DNA from: Paenibacillus_E allorhizoplanae | GTDB lineage: Bacteria; Bacillota; Bacilli; Paenibacillales; NBRC-103111 | Assembly (NCBI RefSeq): GCF_927798215.1 | Contig: NZ_CAKMMW010000020.1 | Coordinates: forward strand, 1 to 64,000 | Length of the DNA: 64,000 nucleotides | Direction of reading: 5' to 3' | Shown here: positions 1 through 7,794 of the stretch, piece by piece | Position numbering within the stretch: position 1 is the stretch's first letter | Layout of the letters: each line of letters begins with the position of its first letter | The notes under the pieces: generated by a model | Told to the model about the DNA's origin: nothing | The model's database searches: none | The model's input: only the letters and a program-made list of their open reading frames with translations | Program-made: the position numbers and the translations under genes

Positions 1-286
1 ACAACAACAACAGTCGAGTGACAATAACTTTATCTCATTAATGGCCGCGCAAATCTGCGACACCAATTCACCTATTTATAGTATATTTTTAAATTTTGGA
101 TCGAATCACAAAAAAATCTCCGTTTGCCGACAGACGTAAAGAATATAATAAAGGTCTTATAAAAAGAGACACACAGCCCGTTGTTGTGTGTCTCTTTTTG
201 TTATTAAGCTAATGGTCAGGATAACGTAGTTAACAAGCCGTATTAGCTTTAGTAGGAAGTAGTCTATAGGAAAAGGAGTGTTTGGA
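1..286. other. Window edge, no recognisable gene
   Basis: No gene could be supported here. One reading frame is open from base 2 to a TAA at 137-139 and could be the tail of a gene cut by the window edge. Its composition is not convincing and a second frame already stops at 19-21. The terminator-like hairpin at 161-200 suggests that a plus-strand transcript does end here. Confidence 0.4.
161..200 (+). terminator. Intrinsic terminator hairpin
   Basis: The arms AAAAAGAGACACACA and TGTGTGTCTCTTTTT are perfect inverted repeats around a short loop. The hairpin is flanked by A and T runs, so it could stop transcription in either direction. It probably ends the gene that lies left of the window. 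Confidence 0.85.
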
Positions 287-475
287 ATGTCTACTACACA
301 TACACTCAACTACAGCGGGACGATGAAGTGACCCAATTCAGAGCTCCAATTCCGTATAAATCCGCCGATCACGATAAAGCAACGGATCAATTTAACGATG
401 ACCTGCTCAAAATTTATCAATTAATCTACAATTTAGGAACTGACGCTACGAGCGTTAATTGGACATGGAGGTAAT
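287..475 (+). pseudogene. Possible frameshifted short gene
   Basis: A good ribosome binding site (AAAAGGAG at 271-278) precedes an ATG at 287, but that frame stops after 14 codons at 329-331. The neighbouring frame is open from before this point to a TAA at 473-475 and encodes a natural-looking acidic peptide of about 50 residues ending NLGTDATSVNWTWR. One single-base shift would join the two into a protein of about 62 residues. No family was recognised. It may be a decayed gene, a sequencing error or chance. Confidence 0.3.
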
Positions 476-514
476 CGATAAATTCTCGATATTAGAAACT
501 TTTTCGATTTAACG

Positions 515-570
515 AACAACTTTAATGTGAATTGATTGAAGTTGTTTGTAACAAGTGTTATTCTAACAAC
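515..570 (+). promoter_or_regulatory. Candidate leader with alternative hairpins upstream of ABC-F gene
   Basis: AACAACTT (515-522) pairs perfectly with AAGTTGTT (539-546). The same GTTGTT (541-546) can instead pair with a second AACAAC at 565-570. The two pairings exclude each other, as in attenuator leaders. Genes for antibiotic-resistance ABC-F proteins in Bacillota are often controlled by ribosome-mediated attenuation, so the position 75 bases before the start is suggestive. There is no clear U tract and the second stem is only 6 bp. Confidence 0.35.
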
Positions 571-644
571 GGTAAACTCGAAATCTGTGCTATTCAATAC
601 ATCTACTAATGGTCACTAATTTAGTTATAAAGAAAGGTAATACT

Positions 645-2384
645 ATGATAAAAGTTGAAAACTTGTCCTTCTCATTTCCGCAAAAAGAATTATATAAAAA
701 CATTTCATTTACGCTTGAAGAGACACAACATTGCGCTTTTATAGGAACAAGTGGCAGTGGGAAAAGTACACTGATCGATATACTGATGGATCCAGAAAGA
801 TATTTGTTCGAGGGCATGTTAGAAATAGATCCGACTTGCAAAATTAGGCATGTAAGTCAATTCCCACAATTCGACAAAACGAAAGAAACAACCGTTTTTG
901 AATATATTGGGGAAGAATTTATTAAGCTACAAAATGAAATAACATCTATTTGTACGGAGATGGAAACATCATCGGATATGGATGCGTTATTAGAAAAGTA
1001 TCAATTAGCTTTAGACACATTTGATTCAATCGGTGGGGCTGATTTTGAAAGCAACATTAATAAGAAACTAAATTTCGCAAACCTCATGAAGCTAAAAGAT
1101 CTTAGGGTATCCGACCTGAGTGGTGGGGAATTCAAACTTATTCAAGTGATGAAGGAAATGCTTAGTAGTCCAGATTTATTGATTATGGACGAACCCGATG
1201 TATTTTTAGACTTTGAAAACCTAAATGCGCTTAAAAATCTGATTAACTCTCACAAAGGAATGCTGCTAGTCGTTACGCACAACCGATATCTATTGAATCA
1301 TTGTTTTAACAAAATTCTACACCTTGAAAACATGGAGATCCAAGAGTTTGATGGGCGGTATATTGCGTATAATTTCTCATTACTTCAGACAAAAATTGAG
1401 TTGCAAGAAATCGCAGTCGCTGAACAAGAAGAAATTGAGAGATACGATAACATTATTGATAATCTTAGAGCTATTGCAACGTATAATTCAGAAGCATCTA
1501 GAGGTAGAGCATTAAAAGCTAGAGTTAGGTTTCAAGAAAGATTAGAAGCGCGTAGAATTAAAGCGCCATTTGTTGATATTAAGCAACCGAATATTAGTTT
1601 TGGTATTGAAAATGAGATTGAAGACACCATTGTTGTAAATGTCAATAATTATCAAGTTTCGTTTGATGAGTTGCTTCTAGACAATGTTAACTTTGAGATA
1701 AAATCTACGGATAAAGTAGCCATTATTGGTCCAAACGGTACCGGGAAAACGACTTTACTTCGAGATATCTTTAACAATAATCATGCTTCAATTGAAATAA
1801 ATGCTGATGTTAAAGTAGCTTATCTATCTCAAAATCAAGGAGAAGTACTAAAGGATTCTAATACAATACTAGAAGAATTCATCGATGCTGGGTTTAAAAC
1901 GTATGATGAGGTCAGATCGTATATGTCAAACTATGGCTTTGAAGGAGAAATCGTTAATCAAAAGATAGCCTCTTTATCTGGCGGAGAAAAAAACATGCTT
2001 CAATTGGCTAAAGTATCTGCCAGTAAAGCAAACGTATTGCTTCTTGATGAACCGACAAGCCATTTGGACACCTATACACAAATAGCGCTGGAGAAAGCCA
2101 TTGAAGACTATAAAGGTGCGATTCTCATGATTTCTCATGATTTCTACTCTGTTGTAAATGGTATGGATTATGTGTTAATCATTGACGATAAGACGATTAG
2201 AAAAATGAGTATGCGAAAATTTAGACAGATGATTTATGCTAGTCATTTTGATAGAGACTATTTAGAAAATGAACAAAATAAAAAATCGCTTGAAATGAAA
2301 ATAGAATTGGCTTTAAAAGATACTAATTTTGAACTTGCAAAAGTATTGGTTGATGAGCTAGAAAAGCTGATTAAGTTGCTTTAA
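645..2384 (+). CDS. ABC-F family ATPase (ribosome-associated, possible antibiotic resistance)
   Basis: This 579-residue protein has two ABC ATPase domains and no membrane segments, the ABC-F layout. Walker A motifs are GTSGSGKST (residues 34-42) and GPNGTGKTT in the second half. Each domain has an LSGGE signature and a Walker B (LLIMDEP and VLLLDEPTSHLD). A charged linker rich in Glu and Arg separates them, matching the tRNA-interacting linker of ABC-F proteins. Known members bind the ribosomal E site to relieve stalling or displace antibiotics; which applies here cannot be told. The start was placed at ATG 645 because AGAAAGG lies just upstream; a longer frame opening at 609 lacks such a site. 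The gene stands alone, with a terminator downstream. Confidence 0.85.
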   Translation: MIKVENLSFSFPQKELYKNISFTLEETQHCAFIGTSGSGKSTLIDILMDPERYLFEGMLEIDPTCKIRHVSQFPQFDKTKETTVFEYIGEEFIKLQNEITSICTEMETSSDMDALLEKYQLALDTFDSIGGADFESNINKKLNFANLMKLKDLRVSDLSGGEFKLIQVMKEMLSSPDLLIMDEPDVFLDFENLNALKNLINSHKGMLLVVTHNRYLLNHCFNKILHLENMEIQEFDGRYIAYNFSLLQTKIELQEIAVAEQEEIERYDNIIDNLRAIATYNSEASRGRALKARVRFQERLEARRIKAPFVDIKQPNISFGIENEIEDTIVVNVNNYQVSFDELLLDNVNFEIKSTDKVAIIGPNGTGKTTLLRDIFNNNHASIEINADVKVAYLSQNQGEVLKDSNTILEEFIDAGFKTYDEVRSYMSNYGFEGEIVNQKIASLSGGEKNMLQLAKVSASKANVLLLDEPTSHLDTYTQIALEKAIEDYKGAILMISHDFYSVVNGMDYVLIIDDKTIRKMSMRKFRQMIYASHFDRDYLENEQNKKSLEMKIELALKDTNFELAKVLVDELEKLIKLL

Positions 2385-2450
2385 ATCCTTACGCTCGATT
2401 AAATCGATCCTGCAAACTAATTGTCGGTCGACAAGAACGTTGTCCGAATG

Positions 2451-2477
2451 AAGTCCGTGTAAACCGCGGGCTTTTTT
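2451..2477 (+). terminator. Intrinsic terminator after ABC-F gene
   Basis: AAGTCCGTG pairs with CGCGGGCTT, using two G-T pairs, around a short loop and is followed by TTTTTT. It lies 67 bases after the ABC-F stop codon. The rest of the gap to 2624 shows no gene. Confidence 0.8.
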
Positions 2478-2624
2478 AGTTATCCGATTGCAAACTAGCA
2501 GTAGACTGTCCTGTAAGTTTGAACTTGAGGGTATTTGGTGCTGCTTATTTTTGGATACTTTAAGCAGCTATTCTAAAGGTGTCATTCCTTTAAAAGGGAA
2601 ATATATAATGGAGGCACATAATAT

Positions 2625-2678
2625 ATGAGTGAGAATAAAATGCGTTTAAGTAGGCAAAAATGGAGAATAAGGAAATGA
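2625..2678 (+). CDS. Possible 17-residue leader peptide before rsfA-like gene
   Basis: ATG 2625 follows a plausible ribosome binding site (AATGGAGG at 2607-2614) and opens a basic 17-codon frame, MSENKMRLSRQKWRIRK. It ends 10 bases before the next gene. It could be a translated leader that couples to the downstream gene, or chance. Only the binding site and position support it. Confidence 0.3.
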   Translation: MSENKMRLSRQKWRIRK

Positions 2679-2688
2679 AGGTGTACAC

Positions 2689-2970
2689 ATGAGACAACGA
2701 AATAATGAAATGTTGCTCCACGAAAATGACGCAATTTTAGCAGGAATAGTACTTAAGCATATCCGTCAAGGAAGTTACGAATTGAAGGCATTTTCAGAAG
2801 CCGCCGAGCGATTAGGAAGCAGTATCAGTGCGTGTTCATTCAGATGGAATTGTGTGGTTAGAGCAGAACATGAAGAGGCAATTGATGCAGCTAAAGCTGA
2901 ACGTTTACAACAAAGAAATAGCATGCGAAATAAATCAGGATCCTTAATTCTAATAAGTAATCGGGGATAA
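2689..2970 (+). CDS. RsfA-like (YlbO family) Myb/SANT-type transcriptional regulator
   Basis: The 93-residue product resembles the N-terminal DNA-binding part of RsfA/YlbO, a prespore regulator of Bacillus. Shared features are the opening acidic helix (NDAILAGIVLKHIRQGS), the helix AFSEAAERLG and the diagnostic CSFRWN segment. RsfA adjusts sigma-F-dependent transcription in the forespore. This protein is shorter than typical RsfA and lacks the C-terminal coiled part, so it may be a divergent small paralogue. GAAGGTG at 2677-2683 precedes the ATG. It is monocistronic with its own terminator. The gene supports an endospore-forming host. Confidence 0.7.
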   Translation: MRQRNNEMLLHENDAILAGIVLKHIRQGSYELKAFSEAAERLGSSISACSFRWNCVVRAEHEEAIDAAKAERLQQRNSMRNKSGSLILISNRG

Positions 2971-2985
2971 GGTTTTAATGATTAC

Positions 2986-3012
2986 AAAGCCACTTGCCAA
3001 AGTGGCTTTTTT
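2986..3012 (+). terminator. Intrinsic terminator after rsfA-like gene
   Basis: AAAGCCACTT and AAGTGGCTTT form a perfect 10-bp stem with a 4-base loop, followed by TTTT. It begins 15 bases after the stop codon. Confidence 0.9.
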
Positions 3013-3069
3013 CGTCTGACTAAATGGGAATTGATAGTTCCCCAATATCCATCATTACTGTTTGGTTGA

Positions 3070-3106
3070 TTGACAAAATTTAAAATTATTTGTATCATTA
3101 ATACAA
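3070..3106 (+). promoter_or_regulatory. Promoter with overlapping inverted repeat
   Basis: TTGACA (3070-3075) and TATCAT (3093-3098) are separated by exactly 17 bases. An inverted repeat, TTGTAT (3090-3095) and ATACAA (3101-3106) with 5 bases between, covers the -10 box. Such a placement fits a repressor operator. The promoter drives the small gene at 3147. Confidence 0.65.
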
Positions 3107-3146
3107 GTAAACCAATCGGAATTAAAAGAAAGTGAGGTTGATTTCT

Positions 3147-3248
3147 ATGTTATTTGTTAAAGAAATTATTTGCAGTTTTTTGTTATGCGTCGCATTCGTT
3201 TGTTACATTAAAGAGTTTAAACAAGGTGATTGGCGATCGGAAGTTTAA
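3147..3248 (+). CDS. Small membrane peptide, 33 residues
   Basis: This short frame, MLFVKEIICSFLLCVAFVCYIKEFKQGDWRSEV, has a hydrophobic centre of about 16 residues (residues 8-21) and a charged tail, as expected for a single-pass small membrane protein. A ribosome binding site (AAAGTGAGG) lies about 9 bases before the ATG, and a near-consensus sigma-A promoter with an operator-like palindrome lies upstream. No family was recognised. It faces the 3' end of the convergent exporter gene and is probably a lone transcript. Confidence 0.55.
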   Translation: MLFVKEIICSFLLCVAFVCYIKEFKQGDWRSEV

Positions 3249-3348
3249 TGGCAAGAGTGAGGCTGTTTTAAAACGAAAAAACGGCATACCATCAGATTGA
3301 CGGCTACCGTTACTGTCGAACACCATTTGTAATTATAGATGAAAAGAA

Positions 3349-4434
3349 TTAGTAAAAAACGGATACAAGTACCTGCCCCAATATAGTCAACGCTACAAAT
3401 CCCACAATAGCCAAAACAATCGTGTTTCTTCCTACTTTTTTGAAATCCGTCATGTTGATACTCAGACCAAGTCCTGCCATTGCAATAGACATTAAGAAAA
3501 CGCTTGCCGTAATTAAGAAGTGAATAAACGACGAGGGCAATAGACCAGTCGTATTTACCATACTCATAGCTAAAAAGCCGAAGATGAACCAAGGAACGGG
3601 TAGGTTTCTCCAACTTTTTTTAACCGCTTCTGTTCGCTCACCGGTACGATAGAAGTAACTCAATAGAAGAGCAACAGGGATCAGAAGAGCCACTCTGCCA
3701 AGCTTGACCAGAATAGCTGTCTCACTGCTTATATCTCCGCCGGGAACTCCAGCTGCTATGACGTGTGCTAGTTCATGCAGCGTAGAGCCTGCGAAAACTC
3801 CGTAAGTATAAGGATCAAGCCCAAAATAAGGGTATAAAAAAATATAAAAAACAGCGCCAATAGTCCCCAAAATTGCTATGCAAGCGACAGAAATTGCCGT
3901 TTGTTCTTTTTTTGCGCCTATTAAAGGTGCAACAGCGACAATGGCAGCCGCACCGCAAACCGCGGTACCAACGGCAATCAAAACCCCTAACGTCTTATCA
4001 ACCCGTAACCATTTGCCCAAGAAGATCATAGTAATTAGAGTAAATGCAATCACGATGATGTCGATCAAAACGACTCGCATTCCAGCATTCAAAATTTGAT
4101 TGAAATTTAAGCGAACTCCCATCAAAATAATCCCTGCGCGAAGCAAAAACTTGCTGCTAAACGTTATCCCGATACTGGCACCTACAGGAACATCCATCAC
4201 GGATTTCCATAGGACACCAAGCATGATGGAAATAATCATAATACCCATTATGGAAAAGAAGGGGGCTTCTGCAATACGGCCCGCCAAAACAGCGAGCGTA
4301 GCTGTTAAAGCGATACCTTTTAGGGGCTTTTTCCAACTAGCCATATCACTTACAGCGGTTGTTCCGAGAGGACTCGGCTGTATATTAGGAATCTGCAATA
4401 CTAACATCTCCCATCGCCAAATTTCTTTCAACAA
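3349..4434 (-). CDS. YeiH family putative sulfate/anion exporter
   Basis: The 361-residue product is a polytopic membrane protein of the YeiH (UPF0324) family, usually described as putative sulfate exporters. Family-typical segments include VGTAVCGAAAIVAVAP, GSTLHELAHVIAAG and the C-terminal SIAMAGLGLSINM stretch, with about ten hydrophobic helices. The first 30 residues are poorly hydrophobic, so the true start may be TTG 4434, ATG 4407 or ATG 4344; none has a strong binding site. It follows the GntR gene by 5 bases and is surely co-transcribed. In this neighbourhood the likely cargo is sulfate or sulfite made by sulfonate desulfonation, which is an inference. Confidence 0.8.
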   Translation of the reverse strand: MLKEIWRWEMLVLQIPNIQPSPLGTTAVSDMASWKKPLKGIALTATLAVLAGRIAEAPFFSIMGIMIISIMLGVLWKSVMDVPVGASIGITFSSKFLLRAGIILMGVRLNFNQILNAGMRVVLIDIIVIAFTLITMIFLGKWLRVDKTLGVLIAVGTAVCGAAAIVAVAPLIGAKKEQTAISVACIAILGTIGAVFYIFLYPYFGLDPYTYGVFAGSTLHELAHVIAAGVPGGDISSETAILVKLGRVALLIPVALLLSYFYRTGERTEAVKKSWRNLPVPWFIFGFLAMSMVNTTGLLPSSFIHFLITASVFLMSIAMAGLGLSINMTDFKKVGRNTIVLAIVGFVALTILGQVLVSVFY

Positions 4435-4439
4435 AATAA

Positions 4440-5231
4440 CTAAAGCGGCTTCATAGATATGTCTGTAGGTTCTTCGCTTTCATCCTTTAAGCTGACCGGT
4501 ATTCCTGCAAGTTCGAGTTCAACGAGGAGTGTTCTTTCGACACTGCTTAGATGTTCGAACATTCTCGAGCGTGCTAGCTTTGCGTTGCGATCTTTAATGG
4601 CCTCTGCAATAAGCATATGTTCCTTTAGTGATTGCTCAACCCGCCCCGGAATTTTCATGGATTGCATCCTGCTTTCCCGCAGCAAATCAATCAAATTAGT
4701 CATGACCCGCATAACAACTTCATTACCTGCTGCCTCAGCGACTGTCAAATGGAACTGTTGATCGGATTCAGACATAAACTTATCACGTTCTTCTTTGGTT
4801 TGAAACTCTTGCTGCACGATGACTTTATTGTAACAATCGCGTGTCGTTTCGTAGATTTGTTCCAAGAAGTCAGACGTTCCTCGCTTAGCTGCTTTTGCGG
4901 CACTCTCCGTTTCAATCATCTTTCGAACTTCGAACAATTCATAGATCGTGTCGGTCTGCAAAAACAAATAGGAGGCTAAATTGTCAAGTCGCGCGCTTTG
5001 GTCTGCAACAAAAACGCCATGACCCTGGCGAATGTTAAGTAAATTCATTGCTGATAAAATTTTGAATGCTTCTCGAATGGTTGGTCGGCTGACATTCATC
5101 ATTTCCGCCAATTCACGTTCGGAAGGAAGTTTATCACCGGGTTTAAGCTGACCGGAAGCGAGTAGTTCATGGATATGTTCGACCACTTTGCGCGAAAATG
5201 TTTTGCGTTCTTCATTTATCGATTTAAACAC
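4440..5231 (-). CDS. GntR family regulator, FadR subfamily (FCD domain)
   Basis: The 263-residue protein has an N-terminal winged helix (residues about 8-75, with PSERELAEMMNVSRPTIREA) and a C-terminal all-helical FCD domain. The FCD metal and ligand residues are visible: D-x3-H in SDQQFH, then the His of KEHMLI and of FEHLSS. Such regulators sense small carboxylates. GTG 5231 is preferred over TTG 5240 because AAGAAGG lies 9 bases before the GTG but touches the TTG. It sits between suyB and the exporter gene, downstream of its own promoter. The FadR-type palindrome in the suyA leader is its best candidate target. Confidence 0.85.
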   Translation of the reverse strand: MFKSINEERKTFSRKVVEHIHELLASGQLKPGDKLPSERELAEMMNVSRPTIREAFKILSAMNLLNIRQGHGVFVADQSARLDNLASYLFLQTDTIYELFEVRKMIETESAAKAAKRGTSDFLEQIYETTRDCYNKVIVQQEFQTKEERDKFMSESDQQFHLTVAEAAGNEVVMRVMTNLIDLLRESRMQSMKIPGRVEQSLKEHMLIAEAIKDRNAKLARSRMFEHLSSVERTLLVELELAGIPVSLKDESEEPTDISMKPL

Positions 5232-5293
5232 GCGTACCAACCTTCTTTCTCTTAACCCTCTACAAGGGACAGACTTCGTGAATGAACGGATTT

Positions 5294-5322
5294 ATTATAG
5301 CAAAATAGTGATCTAAAGACAT
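5294..5322 (-). promoter_or_regulatory. Extended -10 promoter for gntR-yeiH unit
   Basis: On the minus strand TGCTATAAT gives an extended -10 element (TATAAT at 5299-5294). The -35 region (ATGTCT around 5322-5317) is weak. It would give the regulator and exporter a transcript independent of suyAB. Confidence 0.5.
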
Positions 5323-5365
5323 CCATTTCACGATTTTCGGAAGGATGAAGCTAACAAATACATGT

Positions 5366-5397
5366 ATAGTTGGATACCCCGAAGGGCATCCAACTAT
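5366..5397 (-). terminator. Hairpin downstream of suyB
   Basis: ATAGTTGGAT and ATCCAACTAT form a perfect 10-bp stem that continues, after an A-C mismatch, with CCC/GGG. It starts 32 bases beyond the suyB stop. The U tract on the minus strand is weak, so termination may be partial or the hairpin may protect the mRNA end. Confidence 0.6.
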
Positions 5398-5429
5398 GAT
5401 GAATTGCTGCGTATTTGAACTCAGGGGTC

Positions 5430-6587
5430 TTAAGCACTTCGATACAGCTTGGTCATAACGAACTCTTTATGTCCAAGCGCTTCTGCTGCAGTCAAACGGC
5501 CGTTTACAACACGGCAGAGGTAATCCATCAGCAGATCGCCAGCTTCAGTTAAATTGATTTCACGGGATAATAGTCCACTGCAGTCAACATCGATATGTTC
5601 ACTCATGGTGTTTACTGTTTTTGGATTTGCTGTAACTTTGATAACGGGTTCAATCGGATTGCCGATAATGTTCCCTTGACCTGTAGGGAAGAAATGTAGA
5701 ACCGCTCCACCGGCGGCCATCAGTGTAATGCACTCAGCGGCTGCGGACGATGTATCCATAAAGTAGAGTCCAGGCCCATTTTGAGGCATTTCGCCTGGTT
5801 CAAGAGCACCAATTACTGGCTTACAGCCTGTTTTCTCGATATTGCCAAGAGCTTTTTCCTCAATCGTTGACAGTCCTCCAGCAATGTTACCTTGCGTAGG
5901 TTGAGAACCGAGTAGATCGACACCTTGGGATTTTATTTCAGTAATATAATCATCGTAAATGGACATAAACTTATTGCGGACTTCTGAAGTTGCACAGCGA
6001 TCCGCAATCAGATGCTCGCCGCCTGTAAGCTCTGAGGTTTCCCCGAAGAATACAGTTGCACCGGCATCAACCAAACGGTCAACGGCCTGACCTACAGTAG
6101 GACAAGAGCCTAGTCCTGTTGTTGTATCGGACTCACCGCATTTAATGCTAACCTTTAGCTCTCTTAATTCGATAGGTTCACGCTGCAATTCAGAAGCCCA
6201 TTGAACGAATTCTTTTGCTTTCCATGAAGCTTGGCGAATAATTTCCAGATCACCTGTTCCTTCGATGGAGAAAGAAGCGACTGGCTTACCGGTTTTGGCA
6301 ATTCCATCAGCAATGACCTTCGTCCAATTCGGCTCAATACCAATGACGATCACGGCAGCTACGTTTGCGTTAGAACCTGTGCCGATCATAGTACGGAAAT
6401 GAAGCTCAAGATCCTTCCCATATTGAAGGCGCCCATAGGCGTGGGGAAGGGACATCACACCTTGAATATTGCGAGCTACAGCTTCACAAGCCGTATTGGA
6501 AATATCGTCTACTGGAAGAATGATTACATGATTGCGAATGCCTACATCACCGTTTTCTCTACGATAACCATAAAGTTGTTTTGTCAT
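5430..6587 (-). CDS. suyB: (R)-3-sulfolactate sulfo-lyase large subunit-like (UxaA family)
   Basis: The 385-residue protein matches the large subunit of SuyAB, an iron-dependent lyase that splits 3-sulfolactate to pyruvate and sulfite. It belongs to the altronate/galactarate dehydratase superfamily. Characteristic segments are GYRRENGDVGIRNHV at the start, GLGSCPTVGQ, FGETSELTGGEHLIADRCA, SQPTQGNIAGGLSTIEEKA, GLYFMDTSSAAAE and FPTGQGNIIGNPIEPVIK. The full set, with the short partner SuyA next door, favours a sulfo-lyase over altronate dehydratase, where both parts are usually fused. It starts 3 bases after suyA. Sulfite is toxic, which fits the exporters on either side. A related 3-sulfo-2-hydroxy acid substrate is possible. 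Confidence 0.8.
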   Translation of the reverse strand: MTKQLYGYRRENGDVGIRNHVIILPVDDISNTACEAVARNIQGVMSLPHAYGRLQYGKDLELHFRTMIGTGSNANVAAVIVIGIEPNWTKVIADGIAKTGKPVASFSIEGTGDLEIIRQASWKAKEFVQWASELQREPIELRELKVSIKCGESDTTTGLGSCPTVGQAVDRLVDAGATVFFGETSELTGGEHLIADRCATSEVRNKFMSIYDDYITEIKSQGVDLLGSQPTQGNIAGGLSTIEEKALGNIEKTGCKPVIGALEPGEMPQNGPGLYFMDTSSAAAECITLMAAGGAVLHFFPTGQGNIIGNPIEPVIKVTANPKTVNTMSEHIDVDCSGLLSREINLTEAGDLLMDYLCRVVNGRLTAAEALGHKEFVMTKLYRSA

Positions 6588-6590
6588 CTT

Positions 6591-6869
6591 CTACCACCTC
6601 AAAGTTTTAATATTGTGGGTATGAACATAATCGCCGATTTTGAAACCGTCTGGCGCATAACCGATTGGCAAGCCGTATTCCAGAACATGAGCTTTAGGAG
6701 CCAATTGAGCAATGGATACTTTGTGACCAAGAGGGATGGAGCTATTGGCTATAACCTCAATGGTTGTTTCGTCATCCATATAGACACCGATCACTTTCTC
6801 GCCGAATTCAATGTCCGATGTAGCCACACCGACATGATCTCCTTGCTTGTGAATTAGAAACTTGTGCAT
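6591..6869 (-). CDS. suyA: (R)-3-sulfolactate sulfo-lyase small subunit-like (SAF domain)
   Basis: This 92-residue SAF-domain protein is the small partner of SuyB. It contains the family segments DHVGVA, SIPLGHKV and EYGLPIGY, and ends in HTHNIKTLRW; a terminal HN-x-KT-x-RW is typical of SuyA as I know the family. The start at 6869 was chosen because AAGGAGG lies 8 bases upstream; an open frame continues 23 codons further without a binding site. The mRNA leader holds a FadR-type operator palindrome and a 7-bp stem (TACCTAT/ATAGGTA at 6901-6924). Confidence 0.8.
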   Translation of the reverse strand: MHKFLIHKQGDHVGVATSDIEFGEKVIGVYMDDETTIEVIANSSIPLGHKVSIAQLAPKAHVLEYGLPIGYAPDGFKIGDYVHTHNIKTLRW

Positions 6870-6900
6870 CGTGTAAGCCTCCTTGAAGGTTAATTTTTGG

Positions 6901-6977
6901 TACCTATCATAAGGGTAATAGGTAAGTGGTATTACCAATTATGAACTCAGTATAATCTGACAATTCTATTTTGACAA
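6901..6977 (-). promoter_or_regulatory. suyAB promoter and GntR-type operator
   Basis: On the minus strand TTGTCA (6977-6972) and TATACT (6954-6949) are spaced 17 bases apart. Just after the expected start lies a perfect palindrome, TGGTATTACCA (6927-6937). TGGT-n-ACCA palindromes are the usual form of FadR-subfamily GntR operators. A repressor here would block early elongation. The nearby FadR-type regulator is the natural candidate. Confidence 0.7.
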
Positions 6978-6985
6978 TAACAATT

Positions 6986-7771
6986 TCAAAATTTTGGTAC
7001 AAGCCCATAAACGTGAAGCAGATCCGCCCAAAGTTTAATCGAAACGAGAATGAGCGCAACGGACATTACGGATTGAAGGGACCTAGATTTCATTCTATTT
7101 GCGAGTCGTGATCCGATTAGTCCGCCAGGGATAGCACCTATGGCTAAAATGAGACCTTCGATCCATGGGAAGCCAGTTCCAGCACTTCCAAACGTTTTTC
7201 CGATGAGAGCACCGACCACAAGAAGTAGTCCTAACGCCAGTCCAGTACCCACGGCTGTTCTAGATTCGATTTTAAATACATTCATCAAAACCGGTAACAA
7301 CAAAAAACCAGCACCTAAACCAAACATACCGCCTAATAATCCGATACCGAGGCCTAAACTGACAGCCCATGTTTTATTTTGGTATGGAGGGGAGGTTGCT
7401 TTAACCCGCTGCAGAAACATGGAGGCCGTTGCAATCAGCGCAAGTATGGCAAAAATGGCGGTTAACAGCTCATGGCTCATCTGATTCGATAAAACACTGC
7501 CAATTGTACCGCCAATCAATGAGGGAGGTCCCATATATCGAAGCAGATACCAATCAATGAGATGGTTTTTCCAATACGTAACCAGACCCGAGCTTGAAGA
7601 AAAAAGAGTCTGGACGATTACCATCCCAGCAATCATATGCATACTGTATTCCTGTCCGAACAAAGGAGGGGTGAGCAGTAATAGAAAAGTGAGAATTAAT
7701 CCTCCTCCAACTGACATCAGCCCCGTTAATATGCCACCGATTAATCCAATGAGAACCAAAGCAAATGACAT
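6986..7771 (-). CDS. TauE/SafE family sulfite exporter
   Basis: The 261-residue membrane protein has about eight hydrophobic helices and the TauE/SafE signature regions GLIGGILTGLMSVGGG near the N-terminus and GLLGGMFGLGAGFLLLP in the middle, each at the start of a repeat half. Characterised relatives export sulfite or sulfoacetate during sulfonate catabolism. It follows the HutC-type regulator by 23 bases and likely shares its transcript; suyA downstream has a separate promoter. The location beside SuyAB makes sulfite export the most likely role, although the family is broad. Confidence 0.8.
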   Translation of the reverse strand: MSFALVLIGLIGGILTGLMSVGGGLILTFLLLLTPPLFGQEYSMHMIAGMVIVQTLFSSSSGLVTYWKNHLIDWYLLRYMGPPSLIGGTIGSVLSNQMSHELLTAIFAILALIATASMFLQRVKATSPPYQNKTWAVSLGLGIGLLGGMFGLGAGFLLLPVLMNVFKIESRTAVGTGLALGLLLVVGALIGKTFGSAGTGFPWIEGLILAIGAIPGGLIGSRLANRMKSRSLQSVMSVALILVSIKLWADLLHVYGLVPKF

Positions 7772-7794
7772 GGTATCATCTCCGCATATGTTAC

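Noticed and set aside
2..139. An open frame at the left edge that might be a gene tail
   Set aside because: No recognisable protein and no upstream context; another frame stops within 21 bases.
6231..6857. A 208-residue frame opposite suyA and suyB
   Set aside because: It is the antisense shadow of two well-supported genes and has no domain or binding site.
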